Notes: generated from the sequence alone by a model not told the origin. 49,347 bases of DNA from Halanaerobium saccharolyticum (GCF_004362045.1 NZ_SNWX01000022.1:1-49347), one strand, 5' to 3'; numbered from the stretch's first letter, positions 17,153-28,758 are shown. Made by a program: numbers and translations.

Positions 17153-17794
17153 ATGAAATTAGAAAAAGAGCGGAATTTAATTGTTGAATACGGCAAAAAA
17201 CTAATTGACTCAGATCTAACTACAGGTACAGGTGGAAATTTAAGTATTTTAAATAAAGATAAAAAGCTGGTGGCGATCAGTCCCAGTGGTGTTGACTATT
17301 ATCAGGTCAAAAAAGAAGATATAGTAGTCATCGATTTAGACGGCAATATTGTTGAAGGAAATAACAAGCCTTCAAGTGAGTTAGCTATGCACTTAGCAGT
17401 TTATAATAATCGAGATGATATATTCTCAGTTATTCATACTCATTCAATTTATGCTACTTCAATTGCCTGTTTGAATATTGAGCTGCCGGCTGTGCATTAT
17501 ATGATTGCTGTTGCTGGAGATAAGGTTCCCTGTGCAAAATATGCTAGTTTTGGGACTGAAGAGCTGGCTCAAAACGCCATAGAAAGCCTCGGCAGCAAAT
17601 ATAAAGCAGTTTTACTGGCCAATCATGGTCTTTTAAGCTGTGGCCCTGACATCAAGGGAGCTTTCAATGTGGCTGAAGAAATAGAATATGTGGCTGAAGT
17701 TTATTTTAGAACTAAAGCAATTGGAGAACCGGTGATTATAGATTCAGCAGAAATGAAAAGGATGGAAAAAGCTTTTGAAACTTATGGTCAGTAA
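17153..17794 (+). CDS. Class II aldolase (fuculose-1-phosphate aldolase type), probable 5-methylthioribulose/5-deoxyribulose-1-phosphate aldolase
   Basis: 213 residues, zinc class II aldolase/adducin fold: TGTGGN (24-29), SPSG (43-46), catalytic E76 in SSE, zinc ligands H95 and H97 (HTHS) and H158 (ANHG). Generic homologs split L-fuculose-1-P into DHAP and lactaldehyde. Directly after mtnA and mtnK, it more likely performs the DHAP-shunt step: ketose 1-phosphate to DHAP plus 2-methylthioacetaldehyde or acetaldehyde. It replaces the MtnB/MtnW/MtnX/MtnD route, none of which is seen here. SD is GAAGGAG, 17-nt gap to mtnK. Last gene of the operon; a terminator follows at 17934. Confidence 0.85.
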   Translation: MKLEKERNLIVEYGKKLIDSDLTTGTGGNLSILNKDKKLVAISPSGVDYYQVKKEDIVVIDLDGNIVEGNNKPSSELAMHLAVYNNRDDIFSVIHTHSIYATSIACLNIELPAVHYMIAVAGDKVPCAKYASFGTEELAQNAIESLGSKYKAVLLANHGLLSCGPDIKGAFNVAEEIEYVAEVYFRTKAIGEPVIIDSAEMKRMEKAFETYGQ

Positions 17795-17933
17795 AGATTT
17801 AAGCTAATATGTTAATAGTGTTCATATTTAAATTCTGTTATAGATTTGAGCAGCAGTTTCAATAATCATTTTGTTGTAAGTTATACTGAATATTAAGCTG
17901 GATTTGAATAGAAAAAAATAAATTTTATGTCAT

Positions 17934-17982
17934 AAACTTCTTTTGGATTGAATTTAAGTTCTCAGTTCAAAAGAAGTTTTTT
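17934..17982 (+). terminator. Terminator of the salvage operon
   Basis: AAACTTCTTTTG (17934-17945) pairs with CAAAAGAAGTTT (17968-17979), followed by a T-run to 17982. The 314-bp gap 17795-18108 otherwise holds only the promoter/operator at 18016-18070. Confidence 0.85.
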
Positions 17983-18015
17983 ATTGCAAACCTCATAAAA
18001 GACAAATATTTAGAG

Positions 18016-18070
18016 AATAATATTTTTACTAAAAATTTTGCTTGACTTTTAGTAAAAATATTATTAAAAT
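18016..18070 (+). promoter_or_regulatory. Promoter with perfect 19-bp inverted-repeat operator upstream of the LysO-type gene
   Basis: AATAATATTTTTACTAAAA (18016-18034) and TTTTAGTAAAAATATTATT (18047-18065) are exact reverse complements, 12 nt apart. Each arm contains TTTTASTAAAA, itself a palindrome. The -35 TTGACT (18042-18047) sits between and abuts the right arm; 17 nt later TAAAAT (18065-18070) is the -10. A repressor bound here would cover the whole promoter. The same promoter and right-arm core recur at 19068-19096. Confidence 0.8.
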
Positions 18071-18108
18071 GTAGAATATACAAAAATAAATAAAAAAGGA
18101 GGGGTAAA

Positions 18109-19038
18109 TTGGCTAGCTGGCTTATATTTTTTAGTATTGGTTTGGGCTTTTTAATTGGCTATTCTTCGCTCTTAAACAGGCGGTTAATCAGATACAACAA
18201 GTATTTAACTAATGGAGGGTTATTGATTTTACTATTTTCGATGGGGGCGAAAATTGGGATGGACGATCAGGTTTTATCCCAGATCAGCCAGATAGGGTTT
18301 AAAGCATTTTTGTTTGCTCTAAGTGCTATTGTAGGCAGTGTACTAATGGTCTATATTTTTTTCAAAAATGACTCAAAAAGCTATAAAAATGACAGTTTCA
18401 GCAGCAGTGAGAGCGAAGGTGATGAACCAGCAGGTCATAAAGACACCATTATCATTGCCGTGACAGTGATGGCGGGTTTGATAATTGCTTTACTTTATCT
18501 GGATATGAGATATATTTCAATAATGAATCAGATTAGTAATTATGCCTTAATAGTGCTGTTATTTGGAGTTGGGATAGATATTGGTTTAAATAAAGAGATG
18601 ATGAGTTATCTGGTTAAATATGGCTGGAACATTATGATTTTCCCTGTTCTAATAGCCATCGGCAGTATATTGGGCACTGTAATTATCGGTTATCTGATTG
18701 GTTTTAACTTTAGCGAAGCAGCAGCAGTTGGGGCCGGTTTTGGCTGGTATAGTCTTTCTGGGATTATTTTATCTCAGATGCACAGTGTAGAACTTGGTTC
18801 GATAGCTTTTTTATCAAATATTTTTAGAGAATTTCTAACATTTTTACTTTTGCCTTTTGTGGTTAAGAGGTTTGGTCGAGCTGCCTCAATAGCTCCTGGA
18901 GGAGCAACCGCAATGGATGTAACTTTACCTATGATCAAAAAAGTTGGGGGAGAAGAGATGGTAGTTCCGGCTCTGGTGAGCGGAATGGTTTTAACTACAC
19001 TGGTCCCGATATTAGTGCCTTTTTTTATAAAATTATAA
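18109..19038 (+). CDS. LysO-type (YbjE/DUF340) amino-acid exporter
   Basis: 309 residues with about eight membrane segments and a hydrophilic loop (about 85-108). LysO-family signatures are clear: GAGFGWYSLSGIILSQ, SNIFREFLTFLLLPFVVKR and PGGATAMDVTLPMI. E. coli YbjE (LysO) exports lysine and toxic analogues. The start is TTG with strong SD AAAAAGGAGGGG. The leader is only about 30 nt, so there is no lysine riboswitch; instead it carries an operator-like palindrome shared with the ABC/glycosidase operon next door. That suggests induction by a glycoside-related signal and export of an amino acid or amine released from it. The substrate is not proven to be lysine. Confidence 0.85.
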   Translation: MASWLIFFSIGLGFLIGYSSLLNRRLIRYNKYLTNGGLLILLFSMGAKIGMDDQVLSQISQIGFKAFLFALSAIVGSVLMVYIFFKNDSKSYKNDSFSSSESEGDEPAGHKDTIIIAVTVMAGLIIALLYLDMRYISIMNQISNYALIVLLFGVGIDIGLNKEMMSYLVKYGWNIMIFPVLIAIGSILGTVIIGYLIGFNFSEAAAVGAGFGWYSLSGIILSQMHSVELGSIAFLSNIFREFLTFLLLPFVVKRFGRAASIAPGGATAMDVTLPMIKKVGGEEMVVPALVSGMVLTTLVPILVPFFIKL

Positions 19039-19053
19039 GAAATTTATTAAATT

Positions 19054-19096
19054 AATAATATTTTTACTTGACTTTTAGTAAAATAATTAGTAAAAT
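19054..19096 (+). promoter_or_regulatory. Promoter of the glycoside ABC operon, matching the LysO-type promoter
   Basis: TTGACT (19068-19073), 17 nt spacer, TAAAAT (19091-19096). TTTTAGTAAAA at 19073-19083 is in the same position relative to -35 as at 18047. AATAATATTTTTACT (19054-19068) repeats the first 15 bases of the 18016 arm. A further TTAGTAAAA at 19087-19095 covers the -10. Confidence 0.8.
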
Positions 19097-19140
19097 TTAA
19101 TTGTTCCAATATTTAAAAATTAAATCTATGGAGGGATAAC

Positions 19141-20418
19141 ATGAAAAAAGTTTTGCTTGTGATGGGATTAGTTTTGATGATGTCTGTAGTGATATTTGCT
19201 GGTAGTGTAACCGCCGCTTCTGAGGAATCAGAAGAAATTACTGTCTGGATTCCTGGTGATGAAGTAGAATATTCATTTTTTTATAACATGTTTGAAGAAT
19301 ATGAAAAGGTAAATGAAAATGTTGATTTTAAAATCGAACAGCAGCCTTGGGGTGACTACTGGACAAAACTTCCCTTAGAACTTCAGTCCGGAAGAGGCCC
19401 AGAATTATTTATGGCTCATACTGCTTATTCTGATGTTTTACTACCAAATTCTAAAGAACTTCCGTTTGAAGTAAGTGAATTAGAAAAAAGATTTAATAAT
19501 CCCGGTATCTTTTTAGGAGAAAACGGAAGACCTGTTTTTATTCCCTTAGTCTATTATGGAGCTGTAATGTACTATAATTTAGATCACTGGCAGGAAGCTG
19601 GTCTAACAGAAGAAGATGTTCCAGCAACCTGGGATCAGCTAGAAGAAGTTGCTCAAAAGTTAACAGTCTATGATGGTGATAAAGTTGTTAGAGCAGGTTT
19701 TGACTACAGTACCTGGTATACAATGGCTGACTTAATCTATCAGCAGGGACAGGGACTTGTAGATAAAAATGGGGAAACAACAATTGATTCTGAAGCAGGA
19801 GTAAATGTTTTAGAAAGAATTAAAAAATGGGAAAATGACTTGAGAATAAGTGACTTTACTCTGGGTAATGGTTCACCTGAAGATTCATTTTTAAGATATC
19901 AGTCTTCCATTATTTACGGACATGCCTGGATGGCTAACTGGTTTTCTTCTACAGATGAGGAGTTAAACTTCAAAGCTTTTCCAATTCCTGTCTGGAGTGA
20001 AGACGCACCGGTAGTTACCCGTGCTGATATGGAATTAACATTTGGTATTAGTAAAAATGTTACTGATAAACAGTATGAGGTGCTGGTTGACTTTACTGAA
20101 TTTGTTCTTAACAATGACCAGATAATGCTTGATATTGCTAATGGTTTCAGTGGAGTTTCTTCTCGTAAGGACTTAGTTGGAAAAGGTAAAGACTCGTCCA
20201 CAATTAAAGCAATTAATTCTCAGATGGATAAAATGATCCCAATGGTCTTCCCTCGGGAATATGAAACAGTAATTAGACAGACTATGGAAGAAGTGGCTGT
20301 TATGGATTTATCTATAGAAGAGGCTTTAAATAATGCTGTTCAGCAATTAAGTCTTTCAGATCTTACAAGTGTTAATTATTATGAAAACAATTATGAACAT
20401 GCTGAAGAACTAAAATAA
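19141..20418 (+). CDS. Carbohydrate ABC transporter substrate-binding protein (family 1)
   Basis: 425 residues. The signal peptide is about 1-26 (MKK..., hydrophobic core, cleavage near VTA|AS), no lipobox. The mature part is a type 2 periplasmic fold of the maltose/oligosaccharide group: ITVWIPGDEVEYSFF, QPWGDYWTKLPLELQSGRGPELF, FIPLVYYGAVMYYNLDHW, and several aromatic residues typical of sugar stacking. It heads an operon with two MalF/MalG-type permeases, a beta-galactosidase and a GH65 enzyme. The ligand is probably an oligosaccharide or glycoconjugate with both alpha-glucosyl and beta-galactosyl bonds. SD is TGGAGGGAT. Confidence 0.9.
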   Translation: MKKVLLVMGLVLMMSVVIFAGSVTAASEESEEITVWIPGDEVEYSFFYNMFEEYEKVNENVDFKIEQQPWGDYWTKLPLELQSGRGPELFMAHTAYSDVLLPNSKELPFEVSELEKRFNNPGIFLGENGRPVFIPLVYYGAVMYYNLDHWQEAGLTEEDVPATWDQLEEVAQKLTVYDGDKVVRAGFDYSTWYTMADLIYQQGQGLVDKNGETTIDSEAGVNVLERIKKWENDLRISDFTLGNGSPEDSFLRYQSSIIYGHAWMANWFSSTDEELNFKAFPIPVWSEDAPVVTRADMELTFGISKNVTDKQYEVLVDFTEFVLNNDQIMLDIANGFSGVSSRKDLVGKGKDSSTIKAINSQMDKMIPMVFPREYETVIRQTMEEVAVMDLSIEEALNNAVQQLSLSDLTSVNYYENNYEHAEELK

Positions 20419-20420
20419 TA

Positions 20421-20462
20421 TTTAAAGGGTGCCTTCAATAATATTTTGAGGGCACCTTTAAA
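20421..20462 (+). other. Intercistronic hairpin after the solute-binding protein
   Basis: TTTAAAGGGTGCCTTCAA (20421-20438) pairs with TTGAGGGCACCTTTAAA (20446-20462), one bulged base and one G-T pair, 7-nt loop. No T-run follows. Same position and style as the hairpin at 11111-11141. Confidence 0.75.
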
Positions 20463-20467
20463 ATGAG

Positions 20468-21364
20468 GTGATTGAGATTAAGATTAAAACAAATTCTCAG
20501 ATGGCTTCTCAGAAGGCTTTAATTATACTGGTCAGTGTTTTGATGATTTCATTTTACAGTGTATTTTCGATTGGACCAATGATTTATGCTTTTGTAGGAA
20601 GTTTTGCTGACTGGAATCCGATCAAAGATACTTTTCAATTTATTCAGTTTAATAACTATATCCATCTGTTTAATAACCAGCTGTTCTGGAAGTCATTAAA
20701 AAACACAATTTATTTTGTTGCAGTTGTAGTTACAGGAAGAGTAGTCCTGGGTTTTTTAATTGCTCTCGGACTAAATTCTATCAGAAAATATAAAAGTATG
20801 ATGCGCTCACTCTACTTTTTACCTGTTATTATGCCTATAGTAGCAGTTGCTTTAGTCTGGAAGTGGCTATATGATCCAAATATTGGCTTTTTTCAGATGG
20901 TATTATCTGCTTTTGGAATAACCAATGTTAAGTTTTTATTTGATCCAGATCTGGCTTTGCCTTCAATAATGCTGATGACTATCTGGAAAGATGTTGGCTA
21001 TGCAGTAATTATATTTTTAGCAGGTTTAATGGATGTACCTCAAAGTATTATTGAGGCTTCAGAGATTGATGGTGCCAATAAAAGACAGCAGCTCTGGAAT
21101 ATCATAATTCCAACTTTAAAACCAACTTTAATTTTTGTAATCATTACTTCTATTATTTCTTATTTTCAGACCTTTACTCAGATATTTATTATGACCAAAG
21201 GTGGACCTGGAACCTCTACTCATGTCCTGCTTTATATGATTTATCGTGAGGCTTTTCAGTATTATCGCTTTGGTTATGCTTCGGCAATTACTGTCTGTTT
21301 ATTTATTGTGATTATGATTGTAACCTTTATCCAGTTTAAAATTATGAAAGGGGGAGAAGTTTAA
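20468..21364 (+). CDS. Carbohydrate ABC transporter permease, MalF/UgpA type
   Basis: 298 residues with six membrane segments. The EAA loop that contacts the ATPase is visible as EASEIDGANKRQQLWNIIIPTLKPTLIF. Other landmarks: FVGSFADWNP near the N-terminus and MTKGGPGTSTHVLLYMIY. It pairs with the next permease, whose ATG overlaps this stop codon by 1 nt. The start is ambiguous: the GTG at 20468 lies within GAGGTGAT (20465-20472), which looks like the SD itself; that would point to an ATT at 20477 or to ATG 20501. Confidence 0.92.
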   Translation: MIEIKIKTNSQMASQKALIILVSVLMISFYSVFSIGPMIYAFVGSFADWNPIKDTFQFIQFNNYIHLFNNQLFWKSLKNTIYFVAVVVTGRVVLGFLIALGLNSIRKYKSMMRSLYFLPVIMPIVAVALVWKWLYDPNIGFFQMVLSAFGITNVKFLFDPDLALPSIMLMTIWKDVGYAVIIFLAGLMDVPQSIIEASEIDGANKRQQLWNIIIPTLKPTLIFVIITSIISYFQTFTQIFIMTKGGPGTSTHVLLYMIYREAFQYYRFGYASAITVCLFIVIMIVTFIQFKIMKGGEV

Positions 21365-22188
21365 TGACTAAAGCTAAATTATCAAAGGGGTTAATTTTTA
21401 CCCTCTTATTAATAGGTGGGATTGCAATGTCAATTCCTTTTATCTGGCTTTTATTTTCTTCTTTTAAACATAATAAAGAGATTATTGGTTATCCACCTAC
21501 TTTTTTTCCAGAAACATTTACCTTAACTCATTATTTGAATTTGAATTCTCGTTTTAATATTGGAAGATATTTTATGAACTCAGTTTTTCTTTCAACTGTA
21601 AAAACTGTACTTGCGGTATACACCAGCCTGCTCTGTGGTTATGTGCTGGCTAAATTCAATTTTTTCTTAAAGAATTTTCTTTTTAAAATTGTACTGTTTA
21701 CAATGATGGTTCCTTATATCATTACTGTAATCCCGGTTTATCAGATGATTACCGACTTTGGCTGGAAAGATCAGTACATAGCAATTATTGCTCCTACCAT
21801 CCTCTCCAGCTTTGGGATTTTTATGATGAGGCAGTATATAAAAACAGGGGTACCGGATGAACTTTTAGAAGCGGCAAGAATTGATGGTGCCGGGGAATTC
21901 AGGATATTCCATACAATTGTTATTCCCCTCTGTGTGAATATGATTTCAGCGCTGACAATTTTTCTATTTCTCTGGAACTGGGAGGATTTTCTCTGGCCTT
22001 ATCTGGTCTTAAATACCCAGGATAAATTCCCACTGGCAGTGGCCTTAAATATGTTCAGTGGTCAGAATACAACTAATTATGGTGGGCTTTTTGCAACCTC
22101 TCTGGTAACAATTTTGCCGGTTGTTATAGTTTATTTCATGTTCCAGAAGCGTTTTGTTGAAGGAATTTCAATGTCAGGTATTAAGTAG
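21364..22188 (+). CDS. Carbohydrate ABC transporter permease, MalG type
   Basis: 274 residues with six membrane segments. EAA motif EAARIDGAGEFRIFHTIVIPLCVNMISALTIFLF is clear, as is FLWNWEDFLWPYLVL after it and the C-terminal KRFVEGISMSGIK. It forms the heterodimeric channel with the preceding permease. No ATPase gene is found in this operon, so a shared MsmK/UgpC-type ATPase encoded elsewhere probably powers it. SD GGGGGAGA precedes the ATG. Confidence 0.93.
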   Translation: MTKAKLSKGLIFTLLLIGGIAMSIPFIWLLFSSFKHNKEIIGYPPTFFPETFTLTHYLNLNSRFNIGRYFMNSVFLSTVKTVLAVYTSLLCGYVLAKFNFFLKNFLFKIVLFTMMVPYIITVIPVYQMITDFGWKDQYIAIIAPTILSSFGIFMMRQYIKTGVPDELLEAARIDGAGEFRIFHTIVIPLCVNMISALTIFLFLWNWEDFLWPYLVLNTQDKFPLAVALNMFSGQNTTNYGGLFATSLVTILPVVIVYFMFQKRFVEGISMSGIK

Positions 22189-22199
22189 CAATTTTATAG

Positions 22200-25190
<2,991 letters not shown>

Positions 25191-25223
25191 AGACTGTGAT
25201 AATATTTTGTAATAGAGGAACTG

Positions 25224-27539
25224 GTGATAGAGATGATAAGAGATCATTTTAATAAAGAACTGAGAGAACTGATGTCAGATGATGAATGGTTAATTGTCAG
25301 AGAAGACTATAACCCTGATCAAAATCTGGCTTATGAATCATTATTCGGCCTGGCCAACGGCAGGATGGGAAATCGAGCTGCCTTTGCAGAAGGTGGAAAT
25401 AAAAAAACACTGCCTGCTAATTATATTCACGGAGTATTTGATAAATCAGAGGCATTTATGCGTGAGCTGGCCAATACACCAAACTGGCTGGAGTTAAAGA
25501 TGTATTTTTTAAGAGAGCCCTTTGGAATTGAAGATAATCAGGAGCTGAACGACTTTATTTCAGTTTTGGATATAAAAAAAGGAATACTTTTCCGCAGTTA
25601 TACGCTCACAACTCAGTCAGGTAGGAAGACAAAAATTGAAAAACTTAAATTCTTAAGCCGCTCCAACAGTTATTTAGGGGCAGTCAGAACTTACATTACT
25701 CCTTTAAATTACGGCGGTTTATTTGAGTTTGAAAACAGAATTGATGGTACAGTAACTAATTTTGCTGACTTTCCTAGATTTAGGGTCAAACACTTAAATA
25801 CTTTAGAGATAAACGATCTGGAAGGAAAGGGTGCCTTTCTAAAAAGTGAAACCAGAGATTTAGGCCTTCAGATTGGTACGGCAGCAGCTGTAGAAGTTAA
25901 AAATCTCAAAGGAGAAGACAGGCTGAAATCAAAACAGTTTAGAGCTTTTGGTGAGATAGCATGTGAATTTTTTGATCTGGAGCTGGCAGAAAATGAGACA
26001 GTTGTTATCGATAAGCTGGCTGCTGTCTGTACCGAGCGAGATCAGGAAGATGTCTACCAGGCCTGTTTAAAGAATATTGAAGAGTTTAAAGAAAAGGGTC
26101 TGGAAAGAGAGCTGGCCGAACATCTAGAAGTCTACAAAAAAATGTGGTCTCAGGCTGATTTAATTTTAGAGGGAGATAAAAAGATGCAGCAGGCTCTCCG
26201 CTATAATATTTTTCAGCTGATGAGTACCCCGAGTCCTGATGACAATCAGACAAATGTGGGAGCCAAGCTGCTCCATGGTGAAGAATATGGAGGCCATGCT
26301 TTCTGGGATACTGAGCTTTTTGTACTGCCATTTTTCAACTGGACTTTTCCGGAGATAGCAGAAAACCTGGTCGAATATAGATATAATCTTTTAGATAAGG
26401 CAAAAGAAAATGCCCGAGAAAATGGATATCAGGGTGCAAAATATCCCTGGGAATCAGCAGATACTGGTGAAGAAGAATGTCCGGCCTGGACTATTGAACC
26501 GGATGGTACCTGCTATCGCTGTTATGTTGCAGATTATGAGCATCACGTAACAGCTGCTGTTACTTTGGGAATGGCCAATTATGTTAAAATTACCGGTGAT
26601 CAGAAATTTATGAATAAAAAAGGAATTCATATTCTACTGGAAACAGCCAGATTCTGGGTCAGCCGTTTTAGCTACAATCAGGAACATGATTATTATGAGA
26701 TTTTAAAGGTTACCGGACCAGATGAATGGCACGAGCCGGTTGATAATAATGCCTATACCAATCATCTGGCAAAATGGAATATTGACTTTGCGCTGGAAAA
26801 GCTCAAAGAATATGAGGATTCAGACCCTGAGTTTTATAATCAACTCTGTCAGGAATTAGAAATTGATCGGAATCTAATTGAAGAATGGGAAAAACTAAGC
26901 GAAAAAATTTATACAGTTGGTGAGCAGGGATTAATTGAACAGTTTGAAGGCTATTTTGATCTTGAATGTGAGGTTATTAATCAGTGGGATGAAAATAAGA
27001 TGCCCTTAATGCCGGAGTCACTCAAAGGAAAAGATAAAAATGAGATCTGTATTTTAAAGCAGGCTGATGTGGTAATGCTGATGTTTTTACTGCCAGATAA
27101 ATTTGATTTAGAAACTCAGCGTATAAATTTTAATTACTATGAAAAAAGAACCCTTCACCGCTCATCTTTAAGCCCCAGTATTCACTGTATGATGGGTTTA
27201 AGGGTTGGAGACAGTAGAAGAGCTTATGATTATCTGGAGCGCTCGGCTTATGTTGATCTGGATAATAATCAGGGGAATACCAGAGAAGGAATCCACGCTG
27301 CTTCAGCCGGAGGAACCTGGCAGTCTGTAGTTTTGGGATACTGCGGTATGAAAATTGATCAGGACGGGACTCTTGCCTTTGAGCCATCTCTTCCCGATAA
27401 ATGGGAGCGGGTTAAGTATTCTATTAACTGGAAGGGTGAAATTCTGGATATTGAAGTAACTCAGCAGGACTTAAAAGTCAGCAGCAGAGAAAAATCAGTT
27501 GCAGAAGATATGTATTATAAAGTTAATTCCGAAAAATGA
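25224..27539 (+). CDS. GH65 glycoside phosphorylase (kojibiose/maltose phosphorylase family)
   Basis: 771 residues. GH65 enzymes attack alpha-glucosides with inversion, usually with phosphate to give beta-glucose 1-phosphate. Domain order is standard: N-terminal beta sandwich (to about 270), helical linker, (alpha/alpha)6 barrel (about 330-690), C-terminal beta domain. Catalytic E501 is in TGPDEWHEPVDNNAYTN; GGHAFWDTELF and NTREGIHAASAGGTW are family blocks. The HRSSLSPSIH phosphate-binding-type loop favours a phosphorylase over a hydrolase. The acceptor (kojibiose, nigerose, glucosylgalactose or other) cannot be told by eye. Human PGGHG, also GH65, removes glucose from glucosylgalactosyl-hydroxylysine. 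Start GTG 25224 or ATG 25233. Cytoplasmic, last gene of the operon. Confidence 0.92.
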   Translation: MIEMIRDHFNKELRELMSDDEWLIVREDYNPDQNLAYESLFGLANGRMGNRAAFAEGGNKKTLPANYIHGVFDKSEAFMRELANTPNWLELKMYFLREPFGIEDNQELNDFISVLDIKKGILFRSYTLTTQSGRKTKIEKLKFLSRSNSYLGAVRTYITPLNYGGLFEFENRIDGTVTNFADFPRFRVKHLNTLEINDLEGKGAFLKSETRDLGLQIGTAAAVEVKNLKGEDRLKSKQFRAFGEIACEFFDLELAENETVVIDKLAAVCTERDQEDVYQACLKNIEEFKEKGLERELAEHLEVYKKMWSQADLILEGDKKMQQALRYNIFQLMSTPSPDDNQTNVGAKLLHGEEYGGHAFWDTELFVLPFFNWTFPEIAENLVEYRYNLLDKAKENARENGYQGAKYPWESADTGEEECPAWTIEPDGTCYRCYVADYEHHVTAAVTLGMANYVKITGDQKFMNKKGIHILLETARFWVSRFSYNQEHDYYEILKVTGPDEWHEPVDNNAYTNHLAKWNIDFALEKLKEYEDSDPEFYNQLCQELEIDRNLIEEWEKLSEKIYTVGEQGLIEQFEGYFDLECEVINQWDENKMPLMPESLKGKDKNEICILKQADVVMLMFLLPDKFDLETQRINFNYYEKRTLHRSSLSPSIHCMMGLRVGDSRRAYDYLERSAYVDLDNNQGNTREGIHAASAGGTWQSVVLGYCGMKIDQDGTLAFEPSLPDKWERVKYSINWKGEILDIEVTQQDLKVSSREKSVAEDMYYKVNSEK

Positions 27540-27652
27540 ACTATTAATTGATAAAACATCAATTATGTGATATTTTTTATTTATAATCTTAAAAACTTTA
27601 GTTGTTTAACAGAATAAACCTTAAATATAAATTGAAGGAAAGGAGTGTTTAA

Positions 27653-28660
27653 ATGGCTACAATAACAGATATAGCAAAAAAAGCCAATGTATCTCCCTCA
27701 ACTGTTTCCAGAGTACTTAATGGCGATCAGAGTATAAGTGTTAAAGATGAAACCAGGAAGAAAATTTATGAAGCTGTAGAAGAACTAGAATATGTACCTT
27801 TAATTGAAAAATATTCAAAAAGAAAAAATACGACTGAGGAGCTGACTTTTTTAACTGTAACTTCTTTTAGTCAGGAAACAGAGATTGAGGATCCCTATTA
27901 TTTATCAATTTTCTATGGTGTAGAACTTGAATGTAAGGATAAAGAGATTAAGGTTGAAAAGATATATAAAAATAAAGATAAATTTGATTTTGATCCCGAA
28001 CTGAATGTTGATGGAATAATTGCTATTGGAAGTTTTTCTGAAGCTGAGATAAATAAATTTAGCAAATTGACTGATCATATAGTATTTGTGGATTCTGAGG
28101 TAGATAATCAAAAATATGACTCTATAGTTGTGAACCTTAAAAAAGTAATTGATAAAATCCTTGATTATTTATTTGAAAATGATTTTGAAGAGATAGGTTT
28201 TATCGGTGGTAGAGATGAAAACAAAAATGATATAATGGATCAGAGAGAAAAAGCCTTTATTGAATATATGAGCCACAGGGATTTATATAAGGAAGAGCAT
28301 ATTATCTTAGGAGAATTTTCCATTGATTCCGGCTATAAAATTGCAAAAGAGTCGATTGATATTGATAATCTGCCGGAAGCATATGTAGTTGCAAATGATT
28401 CAATGGCAATTGGAGTTTTAAGAGCCCTGCATGAAAAGGGAATTAAAGTTCCGGAAGATATTTCAATTATCAGTATTAATGATATTCCAACTTCTAAGTT
28501 TAGCATTCCCCCGCTAACTACAGTTAAGATCCACACTGAGTTTATGGGAATGATGGCAGTTAGAACTCTTAAAGAGAGAATCGAAAACAAAAGAGCTTTG
28601 CCAATAACGGTTAATATACCAACTGAAATGGTTATTCGCGGCAGTGTTAAATTGGAGTAA
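27653..28660 (+). CDS. LacI-family transcriptional regulator
   Basis: 335 residues. N-terminal HTH ATITDIAKKANVSPSTVSRVLNGD (1-25) with hinge region to about 60, then a periplasmic-binding-protein-like sensor domain with DGIIAIGSFSE, IGFIGGRDENK and AYVVANDSMAIGVLRALHEKGIKVPEDISIISIND. It follows the glycosidase operon in the same direction after a 113-nt gap and is its likely repressor. The shared TTTTASTAAAA palindromes upstream of the LysO-type gene and the ABC operon are the best candidate sites. SD AAAGGAG. Regulator-operator pairing is inference. Confidence 0.92.
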   Translation: MATITDIAKKANVSPSTVSRVLNGDQSISVKDETRKKIYEAVEELEYVPLIEKYSKRKNTTEELTFLTVTSFSQETEIEDPYYLSIFYGVELECKDKEIKVEKIYKNKDKFDFDPELNVDGIIAIGSFSEAEINKFSKLTDHIVFVDSEVDNQKYDSIVVNLKKVIDKILDYLFENDFEEIGFIGGRDENKNDIMDQREKAFIEYMSHRDLYKEEHIILGEFSIDSGYKIAKESIDIDNLPEAYVVANDSMAIGVLRALHEKGIKVPEDISIISINDIPTSKFSIPPLTTVKIHTEFMGMMAVRTLKERIENKRALPITVNIPTEMVIRGSVKLE

Positions 28661-28709
28661 AACAAAGATGTTTTACTTTAATTTTTTAAAAAGTTAATAA
28701 GCTAAATTG

Positions 28710-28758
28710 AAACTCCTTTCAAACTGGAAAAATAATTCAGTTTTTGAAAGGAGTTTTT
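28710..28758 (+). terminator. Terminator after the LacI-type gene
   Basis: AAACTCCTTTCAAACTG (28710-28726) pairs with CAGTTTTTGAAAGGAGTTT (28738-28756) with a small bulge, followed by T's; it may work in both directions. It lies in the 380-bp gap 28661-29040, whose right part holds the operator/promoter at 28883-28975. Confidence 0.85.

Noticed and set aside
17809-18015. Possible small gene or RNA between the aldolase and LysO-type genes
   Set aside because: Only a terminator hairpin (17934-17982) is supported; there is no ORF with an SD and no other stable fold.
27546-27563. AATTGAT/ATCAATT hairpin after the GH65 gene as terminator
   Set aside because: Only 7 A/T-rich pairs and the T-run is 9 nt away; too weak to call.
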